Below, one piece after another: positions 35,955 to 46,252 of a stretch of DNA of 64,000 bases (the stretch's first letter is position 1; each line of letters opens with the position of its first letter). Both the position numbers and the translations under genes were made by a program. The stretch is from JAOUEA01 sp963790335. Lineage in GTDB: Bacteria > Actinomycetota > UBA4738 > HRBIN12. Under the pieces are notes generated by a model. That model did not search any database and was not told the DNA's origin. It saw only the letters and a list, made by a program, of their open reading frames with translations. The stretch lies in contig CAWBOB010000008.1 in the NCBI GenBank assembly GCA_963790335.1, positions 186,001-250,000 of the forward strand. The letters are read 5' to 3'.

Positions 35955-36927
35955 GTGACGCACGTGGCGGCCACGCAGTTCGGCGCCCCCCTGCCCCCCG
36001 GCGGCACCATCGGCGTCTGCGCGCCGAGCGGCCCCTACTACAACCGCAGCGACGTCGAGCGCCCCGTGGAATGGTGGCGGGAGCGCGGCTTCCGCGTGAA
36101 GCTGACCGAGGGCGTTTGGGCCCAGGACGACTACGTCGCAGGCGCTCCCGAGCAACGAGCCGCGGATCTGAACAGCCTGTTCGCCGATCCCGATGTCGAC
36201 GTCATCCAGGTGCTGTGGGGCGGCACCGGCGCCATGCAGGTGCTTCCCCACCTCGACTACGACCTGATCGCGGCGAATCCGAAAGCGCTCATGGGCTTCT
36301 CCGACATCACGAACCTGCACATCGCGATCCGCCAGCGCACGGGGCTCGCCACGCTGCACGGCCCGGGCCTTGGGCTCCATGGGCATCCCCGAGCGCACCG
36401 CCTTCACGTGGGACTCCGCACTCGACGCCTTCATGAAGGGAGCGGCGGGACAGGTGCCCCGGGATCCCGACGACCCGTACGTCCGGGCGATCGCTCCCGG
36501 CTCGGTCACCGCCCCCATCGTGGGAGGCAACCTGTTCACGTTCATCCACCTGCTCGGGACGCCGTTCGAACCGCAGTTCGACGGCGCCATCCTGTTCTTC
36601 GAGGAGGTCCACGAGCCCACGTACGTGATCGAGGTGCATCTCGACCAGCTTCGCCTCGCGGGCAAGCTCGACGGCGTCGTGGGCGTCGTCATCGGTGAGA
36701 TGAAGGACTGCGGCTGGCGGGAGGAGCGGCCCGAGACGCCGCGCGACCGTTCGCTCGAGGATGCGTTCGAGTTGCATCTAGCGCCGCTCGGGGTGCCGGT
36801 GCTATACAAGCTTCCTCTCGGCCACGGGAAACACCTGGCTTCGATCCCGCTGGGGGTCACGGCGACCCTCGACGCAGACGCCAAGTCACTGACCATCGAC
36901 CAACCGGGAGTGGCACCACCTGCGTAA
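35955..36927 (+). CDS. S66-family LD-carboxypeptidase (one frameshift near 36368)
   Basis: About 323 residues with GTG start. GTIGVCAPSGPYYN opens the N-terminal domain and LMGFSDITNLHIA carries the nucleophile Ser. After the frameshift, ILFFEEVHEPTY supplies the catalytic Glu and KLPLGHGKHLASIPLG the His. Family members cleave the L,D bond of murein tetrapeptides in recycling or degrade microcin-like peptides. A peptide ABC transporter follows directly, consistent with peptide or muropeptide uptake and processing. Confidence 0.88.
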
Positions 36928-36967
36928 GACATATCGAGGACTCGGCGAGTATCGAAGGAGGCGCGCG

Positions 36968-38797
36968 ATGAGGAGGACCCGCCGGATCTGCGACCGTCGC
37001 ACTGGTGTTAGGAGCGATCGCAGCGCTGGCGATCACCGGGGGTGCGGTCGCGCAGGACGCGAGCGGCACCCCGGCTGCGGACCAGAAGGTGACGCTCAAC
37101 ATCGGCGTCGACTCCGACGTCACGAGCCTCAACCCGTACAACCTGTGCTGCGGGCCCGACTACGAGTACATGAGCCTGGTCTACGACACGCCTTCGATTA
37201 CGACAACGAGACACTTGGCCGCCGCCCCCGGCCTGGTGAAAGAAGTGGACGGCGAACGAAGACTCCACTGAATGGACGATGGAGATCGAGACGCGGTGCG
37301 ACCTGGCACGACGGTCAGCCGGTGACCGCCGAGGACGTCGCGTTCTCGTTCTCGCTCGTGGCGGACAATGCCATGCCGTTCTTCAAGGACTACCTTCCGT
37401 TCAACCCTACCTTCGAAGTGATCGATGACACCCACGTGCTGTGGACATCGGAGGAACCGACGTTCGCGCCGAACGTGCCGGCATACCTCCCGATCGTGCC
37501 CGAGCACATCTGGGGAGAGTTCGTCACCGACGACCCCGTCGAAACGAAGAAGGCTGTCAAGGTCTTCGCCAACGAAGAAGCGATCGGCTCTGGCCCATTC
37601 ATGCTGGCCGAATACAAGAAGGGCCAGTTCATGCGTCTCGAGGTGAACCCCGATTACTGGGGCGGGCAGCCGGCATCGATCGACGAGGTCGTGTTCACCG
37701 ATCTTCGGCAATCAGGAGACGATGACACAGGCGATCAAGGCCGGTGAGATCGACTACGCCTGGGGTCTGAAGCCCGGTCTCTTCAACTCCCTCAAGGGCG
37801 AGCCGAACATCGGGACGCGCGCCGGAGACGGTGGCTGCTGGGGGAACATCGCCTGGAATTTCGGGGGGCAGGGGCCCAAGGCCACTGCCGATCCGACCAT
37901 CCACGACACCGCGTTCCGTCAAGCCGTGGCGACATCGATCGATCGCCAAGAGATCTTGACGAAGGTCTATCAAGACACGTCGTTCCTCGGATATAGCATC
38001 CTGATGCCGGGCACGAATGGCTCCTGGGTGACCGACATCCCCGAGGAGTTGCAATTCAATTACGACCCCGCCGCAGCAAACGCGATGCTCGACGAGGCCG
38101 GCTACACCGACACCGACGGCGATGGTATCCGGAACGGAGCCGAAGGCGAGAACCTCAACCTCGAGCTGTTGGTGATCTCCGACGTGACCGGCTCGGTCGA
38201 TACGGGCAAGCTCCTCCAGGGATACCTATCCGACGTGCAGATCGACTCGTTCCTGACGACGGTCGACACCAACAAGGCATACGACCTTTGGTACACGGGC
38301 GAGTGGGACGCGTACGTGTGGGACTGGTGTCCCGATCCTGATCCGGACTTCATGCTCTCAGTGTTCACGACCGATCAGTGCCTGGGTTGGAGCGATGGCT
38401 GCTACTCCAACCCCGAGTTCGACGGCCTCTACGAGCTGCAGCAGACGCAGCTCGAACGCGCCGACCGCAAGGCAACGATCGATGAGATGCAGCTGATGAT
38501 CGCGGAGGAGGTCCCGACGATGGTGCTCAATTATTGGAGCGATCTGTCGGCCTATCGCACGGACAAGTTCGACCCCGCGTCATGGGTGCCCTCCCCCAAC
38601 AACGAGAGTGGGCCTCTACCTGTTCGGATGGACGAACGACTCGTACATGAACCTCAGGCTGCGTCTCCGATGCTCCGACGGAGACGTCGTCGCCCGGTGT
38701 TCCGGCGTGGATCTGGATCGCGGCCGTGGCTGCCATCGTCGTGATCATCGGGGGCGCCATGATGGCGCGCCGCCGCGGCAGCGAGGACGAGGCGTAG
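36968..38797 (+). CDS. Peptide-type ABC transporter substrate-binding protein with C-terminal membrane anchor (many frameshifts)
   Basis: About 605 residues reconstructed across at least six small shifts, concentrated in 36990-37300 and 38600-38700. GGAGG precedes ATG 36968. A signal peptide reads LVLGAIAALAITGGAVAQD, then VTLNIGVDSDVTSLNPYN. The family-5 core shows DGQPVTAEDVAFSF, EEAIGSGPFMLAEYKKG, NPDYWGGQPASIDEVVF and DTAFRQAVATSIDRQEI, plus a Ca-loop-like DTDGDGIRNGAEGE. The C-terminus is a single membrane helix, PAWIWIAAVAAIVVIIGG, with a charged tail. It is anchored by its C-terminus rather than by lipid, an arrangement more common in archaea. It delivers peptides or similar solutes to the permease that follows. 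Confidence 0.82.
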
Positions 38798-38842
38798 CCG
38801 GCAGGCGCGCTCGACCGAACGAGGCGAGGGGCGAACGGCGGG

Positions 38843-39845
38843 GTGGGAGCGCAGGAGTACCTGGCACGCAGGGTGCTCTATGCGCTCCTGACCCTGTTGT
38901 TCGTGCTCGTCGCCAACTTCATGTTGTTCCGCGTCATGCCGAGCGATCCGGTCACGCTGGTCACCCGTACGCTTCGCCTCTCGGAGGCCGGACCAAGCAG
39001 GAACTGCGGGAGAGCCTGGGCCTGTGCGTGCCGCCCGAGGGCCAGAACAAGTGCTCGATCGTCGGCCAGCTCGCGACCCTGCCCACGTACATGAGGGAGA
39101 CCCTGACCGGAAACCTCGGCCGATCGCTCCGGTCGGCTCGACCGGTCGTGGACGAGATCTCGAGTCGGCTCTGGCCGACGATCCTGTTAGTGGGACTCGG
39201 CACGATCTTCTCGACCTCATCGGCGTGCTCATCGGCATCAAGGGCGGGTGGCGACGCGGCAGCACCTTCGACACCAGCTCGTTGTACAGCTCGTTGGTGT
39301 TCTATTCGATGCCCGAGGGCTGGCTCGGGATGCTCCTGATCCTGTTGTTCGTCGGCACCCTGGGCTGGTTCCCTTCGGGGGGATACCAGTCTTCGGCAGG
39401 TCTCACCGGCTTCGCCCACATCATCGACGTGGCCAACCACCTCTTCCTGCCGTGCCTGACGCTCACGCTCGGCTACATCGGCGAGTACGCCATCATCATG
39501 CGGTCATCGCTCCTCGAGGTGATGAACGACGACTTCGTGCAGACCGCGCGAGCCAAGGGCGTGCAAGATCGGCTCGTTCGGCGACGTCACGCGGTTCCCA
39601 ATGCGTTCCTGCCCACCTTCACACTGATCTTCTTGAGCTTCGGCTTCGTGCTCGGAGGCTCGATCATCATCGAGACGGTCTTCTCGTGGCCGGGTATCGG
39701 GCGTTTGACGTATGACGCGATCAGCGAACTCGATTACCCCATCATCCAAGGGGTGTTCCTCTTGGCGAGCGCAACGGTCATCGTCTTCAATCTGATCGCG
39801 GACATCACCTACGCCTACCTCGATCCCAGGATCAGGGCGGCCTGA
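38843..39845 (+). CDS. dppB: Peptide ABC transporter permease, DppB type (two frameshifts)
   Basis: About 333 residues with GTG start and shifts near 38980 and 39215. The N-terminal helix ALLTLLFVLVANFMLF is followed by LGRSLRSARPVVDEISSRLW. The EAA-type coupling loop appears as DFVQTARAKGVQDRLVRRRH, and GGSIIIETVFSWPGIGRL is the DppB signature. It pairs with DppC to form the channel; the next gene begins one base after the stop. Confidence 0.85.
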
Positions 39846-39846
39846 C

Positions 39847-40778
39847 GTGGCGACCCTCGAGAACCTCACGCCTCCCCCGGTCGGGGTGCCCCGATCCCCC
39901 GTCAGGTCACGTGGACGCAGACGACGGCGGGCGATGGCCGCGTACTGGCGCACGTACCGCCGGAACGCCCAAGGCATGGTGGGACTCGTGGTCCTGTCGA
40001 TCTTCGTATTGCTCGCGATCTTCGGACCGGCGCTGGTCGACGAGGCGCAGCTCGACGCCGCAACCGCAGATGGACCGATCTTCGCCTCCCCCTCGGGCGA
40101 GTACCTGCTCGGCACCGACAACTTCGGGCGTCCGGTCCTCGGGCTCGTGATCATGGGCACCCGCATCTCGTTGCTGGTCGGCCTGACGGCCACCGTGGGC
40201 GCCATGCTCATCGGTGCGACGGTCGGCATCGCCGCGGGATACGCGGGGGGCAAGATCGACACGGTCTTGAACTTCATCACGAACTGGTTCCTCGTCCTTC
40301 CGTGGATCGTGCTGGCGATCGTGCTCGCGTCGCTCTGGGGGCCAGCCTGCTCACGATCATCGTCGTGATCGCGGTGACATCATGGGCAGGCACCGCCCGG
40401 CTCGTGCGAGCTCAGGCGCTGACGGTGAGGGAACGCACGTACGTGGAGCGTTCGCGAGCCCTCGGTTCGGGCCACTGGCATCTTGTGAGCCGGCACATCC
40501 TGCCGAACGTGTTCCCTGTGCTGTTCGCGAACACGGTGCTCACGGTGGCGCTGTCGATCCTGTCCGAGACCACGCTCTCGCTGCTCGGGCTCGGTGACCC
40601 CAACTCCATGTCGTGGGGCCGGATCATCCAGGAGTCGTTCGACGCCGGAGCGCTCACCGCCGGCTGGTGGTGGTGGCTGATCCCGCCCGGGGTCGCCATC
40701 GTGCTGGTGACGCTCTCGTTCACGATGTGCGGCTACGCCCTCGATGAGATCCTCAACCCGAAGCTCAGGGATCGATGA
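39847..40778 (+). CDS. dppC: Peptide ABC transporter permease, DppC type (one frameshift near 40340)
   Basis: About 310 residues with GTG start. GMVGLVVLSIFVLLAIFGPA and the DppC-type LLGTDNFGRPVLGLVIMGTR are in the first half. After the shift come the EAA loop RTYVERSRALGSGHWHLVSR, HILPNVFPVLFANT and the family end ALDEILNPKLRDR. The stop overlaps the ATPase start by 4 bases. Confidence 0.88.
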
Positions 40779-41761
40779 GCGTCCTCACCCTTCGCGACCT
40801 GCGGGTGACCTATCACACGTCCGAAGGCGGCGTTCCCGCGGTGCGCGGCGTCGACATGGATCTCGCCAAGGGCGAGGTGCTCGGGCTCGCAGGCGAGTCG
40901 GGCTGCGGCAAGTCGACGATCGCCGGTGCGATCCTGAGGCTCCTGCCGCCTAAGACCAAGGTCGAAGGCGAGATCCTGCTCGAAGGCGAAGACGTGCTCG
41001 CGCTCACGCCCGGCCGGCTGCGCGCCGTGCGCTGGGCTGGAGCGTCGATCATCTTCCAAGGCGCGATGCACGCGTTGAACCCGGTGCAACGGGTCGGCGA
41101 TCAGATCGCCGAGGCCATCATCGTGCACCGCCAGGCCGGCGAGAAGGAAGCTCGCGTGCGGGTCGGTTCCCTGCTCGAGCAGGTCGGCCTCCCCGCACGA
41201 CGCATGCAGGACTATCCGCATGAGCTCTCGGGCGGGCAGAAGCAACGGGTCATGATCGCGATGGCGCTCGCCTGCTCACCGTCGTTGATCATCGCCGACG
41301 AGCCGACGACCGCGCTCGACGTGATGGTGCAGGCTCAGGTGCTGCGGCTCATGAAGGAGCTGCAGCGCGACCTGGGCTTGTCGATGATCTTCATCACGCA
41401 TGACCTCTCCGTGCTCGTCGAGACCTCGGACCGGCTCGCGATCATGTACGCGGGCAAGATCATCGAGGAAGGTCCGGCCGAGCAGGTGTTCCAGTCGCCG
41501 CAGCACCCCTACACCGAGGCGCTCGCCGCCGCGTTCCCGGAGATCGGCGATCAGCGGTTCCGTCGCAAGCCCATGGGTCTCGGCGGGGATCCTCCCGACC
41601 CGGCGAACGTGCCCTCGGGCTGCTCGTTCCATCCTCGATGCCCCAAGGCGTTCGAGGACTGCCCGGTCGTGGAACCCGAGCTCTTCCCGGCCGGTGACGA
41701 ACGCCGTGCTGCGTGTCTGCTGGTGCCCGCCGCGAAGGCCCGGGTCGGAGCTGACTCATGA
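40775..41761 (+). CDS. dppD: Peptide ABC transporter ATPase, DppD type
   Basis: A 328-residue intact ATPase. Walker A is GESGCGKST, the signature ELSGGQKQR, Walker B SLIIADEPTTALD and the switch His in FITHDLSVL. The C-terminal oligopeptide-transporter extension includes PSGCSFHPRCPKAFEDC and a final Cys in RRAACLL, the four-Cys arrangement that in OppD-type proteins can hold an Fe-S cluster. The stop overlaps dppF as ATGA. Confidence 0.94.
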   Translation: MSVLTLRDLRVTYHTSEGGVPAVRGVDMDLAKGEVLGLAGESGCGKSTIAGAILRLLPPKTKVEGEILLEGEDVLALTPGRLRAVRWAGASIIFQGAMHALNPVQRVGDQIAEAIIVHRQAGEKEARVRVGSLLEQVGLPARRMQDYPHELSGGQKQRVMIAMALACSPSLIIADEPTTALDVMVQAQVLRLMKELQRDLGLSMIFITHDLSVLVETSDRLAIMYAGKIIEEGPAEQVFQSPQHPYTEALAAAFPEIGDQRFRRKPMGLGGDPPDPANVPSGCSFHPRCPKAFEDCPVVEPELFPAGDERRAACLLVPAAKARVGADS

Positions 41762-42831
41762 GCACCGAAGCCACCGCGACCTCAGCCTCCACCCCCGAGC
41801 GGGAGACGGTGATCGAGGTCCGCGACCTCCAGGTCAGGTTCAGAGGGCGGGTCGGGGTGCTCGAAGGGCTGAGAGGCAAGAAGGGGACCGTGTCGAGGGC
41901 GGTCGACGGCGTCTCCTTCGAGCTTCGACGAGGCGAGGTCATGGCGCTCGCGGGCGAGTCCGGGTGCGGCAAGACGACCACCGCCCGCGCGATCATGGGC
42001 TTGCAGCCGGTCGACGGCGGCGAGATCCGGTACGAAGGAAGCCCGCTGCCCCGCAACCTCAAGCCATACCGGCGCAAGGTGCAGATGGTCTTCCAGGACC
42101 CCACGGGCACGCTCAATCCGCGCCAGACCATCTACGAGATCATCGCCGAGGGGCTGCGCATCCATCACATCGACCGCGGCCCCAACGGCGAGCCCGAAGA
42201 ACAGCTGGTCGGGCAGGCGCTGTCGCGAGCCGGCCTCCGCCCGCCAGAACGGTTCTTCCTGCGGTACCCGCACGAGCTCTCGGGTGGGCAGCGCCAGCGC
42301 GTCGTGATCGCGGGGGCACTCGTGCTGGAGCCCGAGGTGATCGTCGCCGACGAGCCCGTGTCGAACCTCGATGCGTCGGTGCGGGGCGAGATCCTGCAGC
42401 TGCTCATGAAGCTCCGCGACGAGCTGCAGCTCACCATCATCATCGTGACGCACGACCTGGGGCTCGCGTGGACCGTCGCCGACCGCGTCGCGATCATGTA
42501 CCTCGGCCGCATCGTCGAGATCGGACCGGCCGAGCGTGTGCTCCTCGCGCCGGAGCACCCCTACACGAAGGCGCTGCTCGACGTGGTCCCTGAGGCCGGC
42601 GGTCTCGACCGGCCGATCCTGACCGGTGAGCCACCCGATCCGACCCGCATCCCGGACGGGTGCCGCTTCCACCCCCGGTGCCCCGTGGTGGTCTCTGGCC
42701 GGGCCGCGGAGCTCGGGATCGAGTCGCGCTGCCGAGGCGAGGATCTCTCCCTGCGCGAGCTCGCCCCCGAACACGAGGCCGCGTGCTACGAGGCGTTCGC
42801 GAGGCACGAGGGCGCCCCCGCGACCGGCTGA
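41758..42831 (+). CDS. dppF: Peptide ABC transporter ATPase, DppF type
   Basis: A 357-residue intact ATPase. Walker A is GESGCGKTT, the Q-loop VFQDPTGTLNPR, the signature ELSGGQRQR and Walker B VIVADEPVSNLD with IVTHDLGLA. An insertion before Walker A, VLEGLRGKKGTVSRAVDGV, and the C-terminal GCRFHPRCP segment fit DppF/OppF. It completes the five-gene transporter. Confidence 0.94.
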   Translation: MSTEATATSASTPERETVIEVRDLQVRFRGRVGVLEGLRGKKGTVSRAVDGVSFELRRGEVMALAGESGCGKTTTARAIMGLQPVDGGEIRYEGSPLPRNLKPYRRKVQMVFQDPTGTLNPRQTIYEIIAEGLRIHHIDRGPNGEPEEQLVGQALSRAGLRPPERFFLRYPHELSGGQRQRVVIAGALVLEPEVIVADEPVSNLDASVRGEILQLLMKLRDELQLTIIIVTHDLGLAWTVADRVAIMYLGRIVEIGPAERVLLAPEHPYTKALLDVVPEAGGLDRPILTGEPPDPTRIPDGCRFHPRCPVVVSGRAAELGIESRCRGEDLSLRELAPEHEAACYEAFARHEGAPATG

Positions 42832-42862
42832 GGCGCCGCGTTGGCCCCGCGCGGCGCCGTCG

Positions 42863-43546
42863 TCAGGAAGCGTCGGCGGTCGCAGGATCGCCGGGGTTCG
42901 CGGCCCCGGTGTCGCCGCCCTTGAGCACCCCCAGGATCGCTTCCATCTCGCTGTCGGAGACCCGCGCATCACGAGCGGAACCCTCGGCACCGCTCGCCCG
43001 CACGGTGGCGAGCAAGGTCCGCAGGTTGGACTCGGCCATCTCGGCCCTGGCTTCGAGTTCGCGAACCTTCTCCGCCAACGCGCGGGCGCGTCCCTCGGCC
43101 TCGTCGCGGGCCTGGCGCGAGACGCTCGTCTCCTCGCGGGCCGAGCGCAAGGCCGCCCGCAACTCGGCCGCTTCCCGCCCGAGGTCGACGAGACGGTCCA
43201 CGACCGCCCGACCGAAGTCGGAGTAGCGAGCGGCGCCCGGTACGGCATCGGTCTTCGACGCGGGGCCTTGCCTGGGCTGACGGGCCTTGCGAGGACGGCG
43301 CCCGATCGACTCCTTCTCGGCGGCGTCGACGGGCTCGCCGCTGAGCAGCCGGTACGAGCCCTGCGCCGGCTCGAGTCGTTTCCTCGCGATCAAGGCCCGC
43401 ACCGCCCGAGCGGTCGAGAGCGCGTCCGGGAAGCCGAGCTCCCTGCCGATCTCCGCAGGCGTGACCGTCATCACGTCACCGACCTGCGTGCGCTCCGCGG
43501 CGGCAGCGAGGAAGGCGTTCACCCGGTCAAGGCTCTGCTCGTTCAC
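42863..43546 (-). CDS. Winged-helix plus coiled-coil protein of unknown function
   Basis: 227 residues from GTG 43546. Residues 1-70 read as a winged helix: TVTPAEIGRELGFPDALSTA then AVRALIARKRLEPAQGSYRL. A basic linker (GRRPRKARQPRQ) leads to a long coiled coil (LVDLGREAAELRAALRSARE, EKVRELEARAEMAESNLRTL) and an acidic tail. It may be a DNA-binding adaptor. I do not recognise a characterised family. It is divergent from the CoA-transferase gene across 83 bases. Confidence 0.7.
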   Translation of the reverse strand: MNEQSLDRVNAFLAAAAERTQVGDVMTVTPAEIGRELGFPDALSTARAVRALIARKRLEPAQGSYRLLSGEPVDAAEKESIGRRPRKARQPRQGPASKTDAVPGAARYSDFGRAVVDRLVDLGREAAELRAALRSAREETSVSRQARDEAEGRARALAEKVRELEARAEMAESNLRTLLATVRASGAEGSARDARVSDSEMEAILGVLKGGDTGAANPGDPATADAS

Positions 43547-43629
43547 GCCGCAATCATGCCCGAGATGACCGCGCGCGACCAGTCGCCCCGCGCGCAACCG
43601 CGCCCAGCGGGGCTGGGTAGGCTGCAACC

Positions 43630-44788
43630 ATGGAAGCAGAAGCCGCGCCGCCGGCCCCGGCGCCGTTGGCCGGCGTGCGGGTGATCGATCTCTCGCGCGT
43701 GCTCGCCGGACCGCTCGCTACGCAAACGCTCGGCGATCTCGGCGCCGACGTCATCAAGGTGGAGCGTCCGGGCCAGGGCGACGACACGCGTCACTGGGGA
43801 CCGCCGTTCGCGGGCGACGACGCCGCGTACTTCCTCGCGCTCAACCGGAACAAGCGCTCGGTCGCGATCGACCTCACGACGCCCGACGGGATCGAAGCCG
43901 TGCGACGGCTCGCGGCCGAGGCCGACGTGGTGATCGAGAACTTCCGCCCGGGGCTGATGCGCCGGTTCGGGCTCGACCTCGGGGAACTTCGCGAGGCGAA
44001 CCCGCGCTTGGTCACCTGTTCGTTGACCGCGTTCGGCGACGAGACGCCCGACAGCGCAGCTCGGCCCGGCTACGACATCATCGTGCAGGCACTCTGCGGA
44101 CTCATGAGCGTGACGGGCGAACCCGGCCGGGACCCCGTGAAGGCGGGCGTGGCACTGCTCGACGTCATCACGGGCTTGCACGCGACGATCGGCATCGTCG
44201 CGGCCCTCGCCGAGCGGGCGCGCACGGGCGTCGGGCGTCACGTGAGCGTGTCGCTGTTCGATGCGAGCGTCGCGGCCATGGTCAACCAGGCCGCCAACAC
44301 CCTCATCGGGGGCATCGTTCCGACCGCACTCGGAACGGCTCACCCCAACATCGTTCCGTACCAAGCGTTCCAAGCCTCCGATCGAGCATTCATCATCGCG
44401 GGCGGCAACGATCGTCTCTTCCGGCGGATCTGCGAGATCGTGGGCCACGCGGAGTGGGCCGACGACGACCGGTTCGCCACGAACATGGCTCGCGTCGAGC
44501 ACCGCCACGTGCTGATCCCGCTGCTGTCGGCCGCGCTCGCCACCCGCACGGCCGCCGAATGGATCGAGGAGCTGGAGGCCGCGGCGGTGCCGTGTTCCCC
44601 GATCCGCACGATGGCCGAGGTCTTCGCCTCCCCCGAGGGAGCGGCGCTCGTCGAGGAGATCGCAGACCCAGGCCGTGGCGACACGCTGCGACTGGTCGCG
44701 AACCCGCTCCGCTTCGACGGGGAACGCCTCGCCACCCGGCTCGTACCGCCCGCGCTCGGCGAGCACGACGATGGTGCTCGACCGATGA
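43630..44788 (+). CDS. CaiB/BaiF-family CoA transferase (frameshift in the last codons)
   Basis: About 386 residues. Typical elements are VRVIDLSRVLAGPLATQTLG, LGADVIKVERPGQGDDTRHW, LNRNKRSVAIDLTTPDG and DVVIENFRPGLMRRFGLD. The catalytic Asp is in AGVALLDVITGLHATIG. A one-base shift near 44773 restores the end GEHDD-VLDR and a TGA overlapping the methyltransferase ATG. It transfers CoA between carboxylic acids; the substrate is not predictable. Confidence 0.88.
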
Positions 44789-45640
44789 CGGACGCCAGGA
44801 CGCTCGCCGAGGCCTGGGCCGAAGCGCTGGCGTCCTGGGCGATACCACCGGCGATCCTGGAGGCCGCGCCCGAGTCTCCGTTCGGATTCCCCGCCGAGCT
44901 GTTCGTCCGGCGGGGGAACGCTCGGGGACGACCGGCGATCGACCCCGACCACCGCCAGGGCGCTCGAAGCTCTCGGCGATGGTGGCACCGTGCTCGATGT
45001 GGGTGTGGGCGGCGGCGCGACCTGCCTGCCACTGGCGCCGCGCTGCACGGGTCTGACCGTCGTCGACGCGCAAGCCGACATGCTCGACGCGGCCGCGCGC
45101 CTGGCGAGGTCGGCAGGCATGCGGGTCACGACCGTGCACGGTCGCTGGCCTGACGTCGCGAGCGAGACCCCCACGTGCGACGTCGCGGTCTGCGGTCACG
45201 TCACCTTCAATGTGCCCGACCTGATGCCGTTCGTCGAGCAGCTCTCGGCTCACGCTCGGCGGCGGGTGGTGTTGGAGCTGACGGATCGCCATCCCCTGTC
45301 GTGGATGAACGACCTGTGGCTCCGCTTCCACGGTGTGACGAGGCCGGAGCAGCCGCATGCCGGCGACGCCGGGGCCCTCTGCACGGCCCTCGGATGCGAC
45401 ACGCATCGAGAGGACCGGGTGGATGGCGAGGACATGGCCGGAAGCGGGTTCGAGCACCGCGAGGATGCCATCGCACTGGTGCGCCGCCGGCTCTGTCTGC
45501 CCGCCGAGCGCGACGGCGAGATCGCGTCGGCGCTCGGCGACCGGCTGGTGCACCGAGACGGCCTGTGGAGAGCCGGGCCGCGGGAACAGCGCGTGGTGAC
45601 GCTCTGGTGGGACCTGCCGGGTCGCGAGCCGACGCCGTGA
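44785..45640 (+). CDS. SAM-dependent class I methyltransferase (frameshift near 44950)
   Basis: About 285 residues from ATG 44785, which overlaps the CoA-transferase stop. After a shift near 44950 the SAM site reads GTVLDVGVGGGATCLPL with acidic VVDAQADMLDAA, and later CDVAVCGHVTFNVPDL and RRVVLELTDRHPLSWMNDLW. The C-terminal RDGLWRAGPREQRVVTLWWD is clear; a second small shift near 45380 is possible. Acceptor unknown. It is translationally coupled to the CoA transferase. Confidence 0.78.
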
Positions 45641-45641
45641 A

Positions 45642-46241
45642 TCAGGGCGCTGCGGCCGTCACCGTGGCCGACATCGCGACGGAGAAGATGCCACCACCTC
45701 CGTCGGGAAGCTCGCGGTCGATGCTCGAGGTCGCACCCTCCCGCGCGGCGATCGCGATCGGGACCGTCGGGATCGTCTCGAGGAAGCCGCTCAGCTCCTG
45801 CGCGCCGGCGGGGCTCCGCGACGTCTCCTCGAGGCGGAAGCGGAGCTCGCCATCGCGGAGCACCCCGGTCGCGCGGAGCTCGATGCGCTCGGCCTGCACC
45901 TGCGCCGTCGGCTCGTCGCACCGCACATCACCCTTGAGCGTGGCCGAGGCCCCGCTGTCGATCGGACCTTCGCCGGCCGTCACGCCCACCACGATGCGCC
46001 AGGCCGCCGCGCATCGTCCGCCGACGAGCAAGTCGTGATGCGTGCGAGCGTCGATGTGTACCAGCCAGGCGCCGGCCGGAGCCGGCTCGTCGGACGCCGC
46101 GCTCGGACTCGCATCCGGCCGCGCGCCCGGATCCTCGACCCCCGGCGGGAACGGGTTCGTGTTGGCCGCGACGACGGCGCCCACGGCTGCGCATGCCGCG
46201 AACACGATCATCCACACCACGACCTTCAGTATCCGACGCAC
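45642..46241 (-). CDS. Membrane-anchored extracytoplasmic protein of unknown function
   Basis: 199 residues from GTG 46241. An N-terminal anchor, ILKVVVWMIVFAACAAVGAVV, precedes a Pro/Ala-rich linker and a beta-rich exported domain (AGAWLVHIDARTHHDLLVGG, ASATLKGDVRCDEPTAQVQA). Two Cys residues could form a disulfide. No recognised family. It begins 11 bases after the VWA gene, so it is likely the last gene of the MoxR-VWA operon. Confidence 0.7.
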   Translation of the reverse strand: MRRILKVVVWMIVFAACAAVGAVVAANTNPFPPGVEDPGARPDASPSAASDEPAPAGAWLVHIDARTHHDLLVGGRCAAAWRIVVGVTAGEGPIDSGASATLKGDVRCDEPTAQVQAERIELRATGVLRDGELRFRLEETSRSPAGAQELSGFLETIPTVPIAIAAREGATSSIDRELPDGGGGIFSVAMSATVTAAAP

Positions 46242-46252
46242 CGGTGGCGACC

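Noticed and set aside
36968..39845. Interpretation of the broken solute-binding and DppB genes as pseudogenes
   Set aside because: All catalytic or structural family motifs continue across each shift, the downstream ATPases are intact, and the shifts have the size and density of assembly error; kept as CDS.
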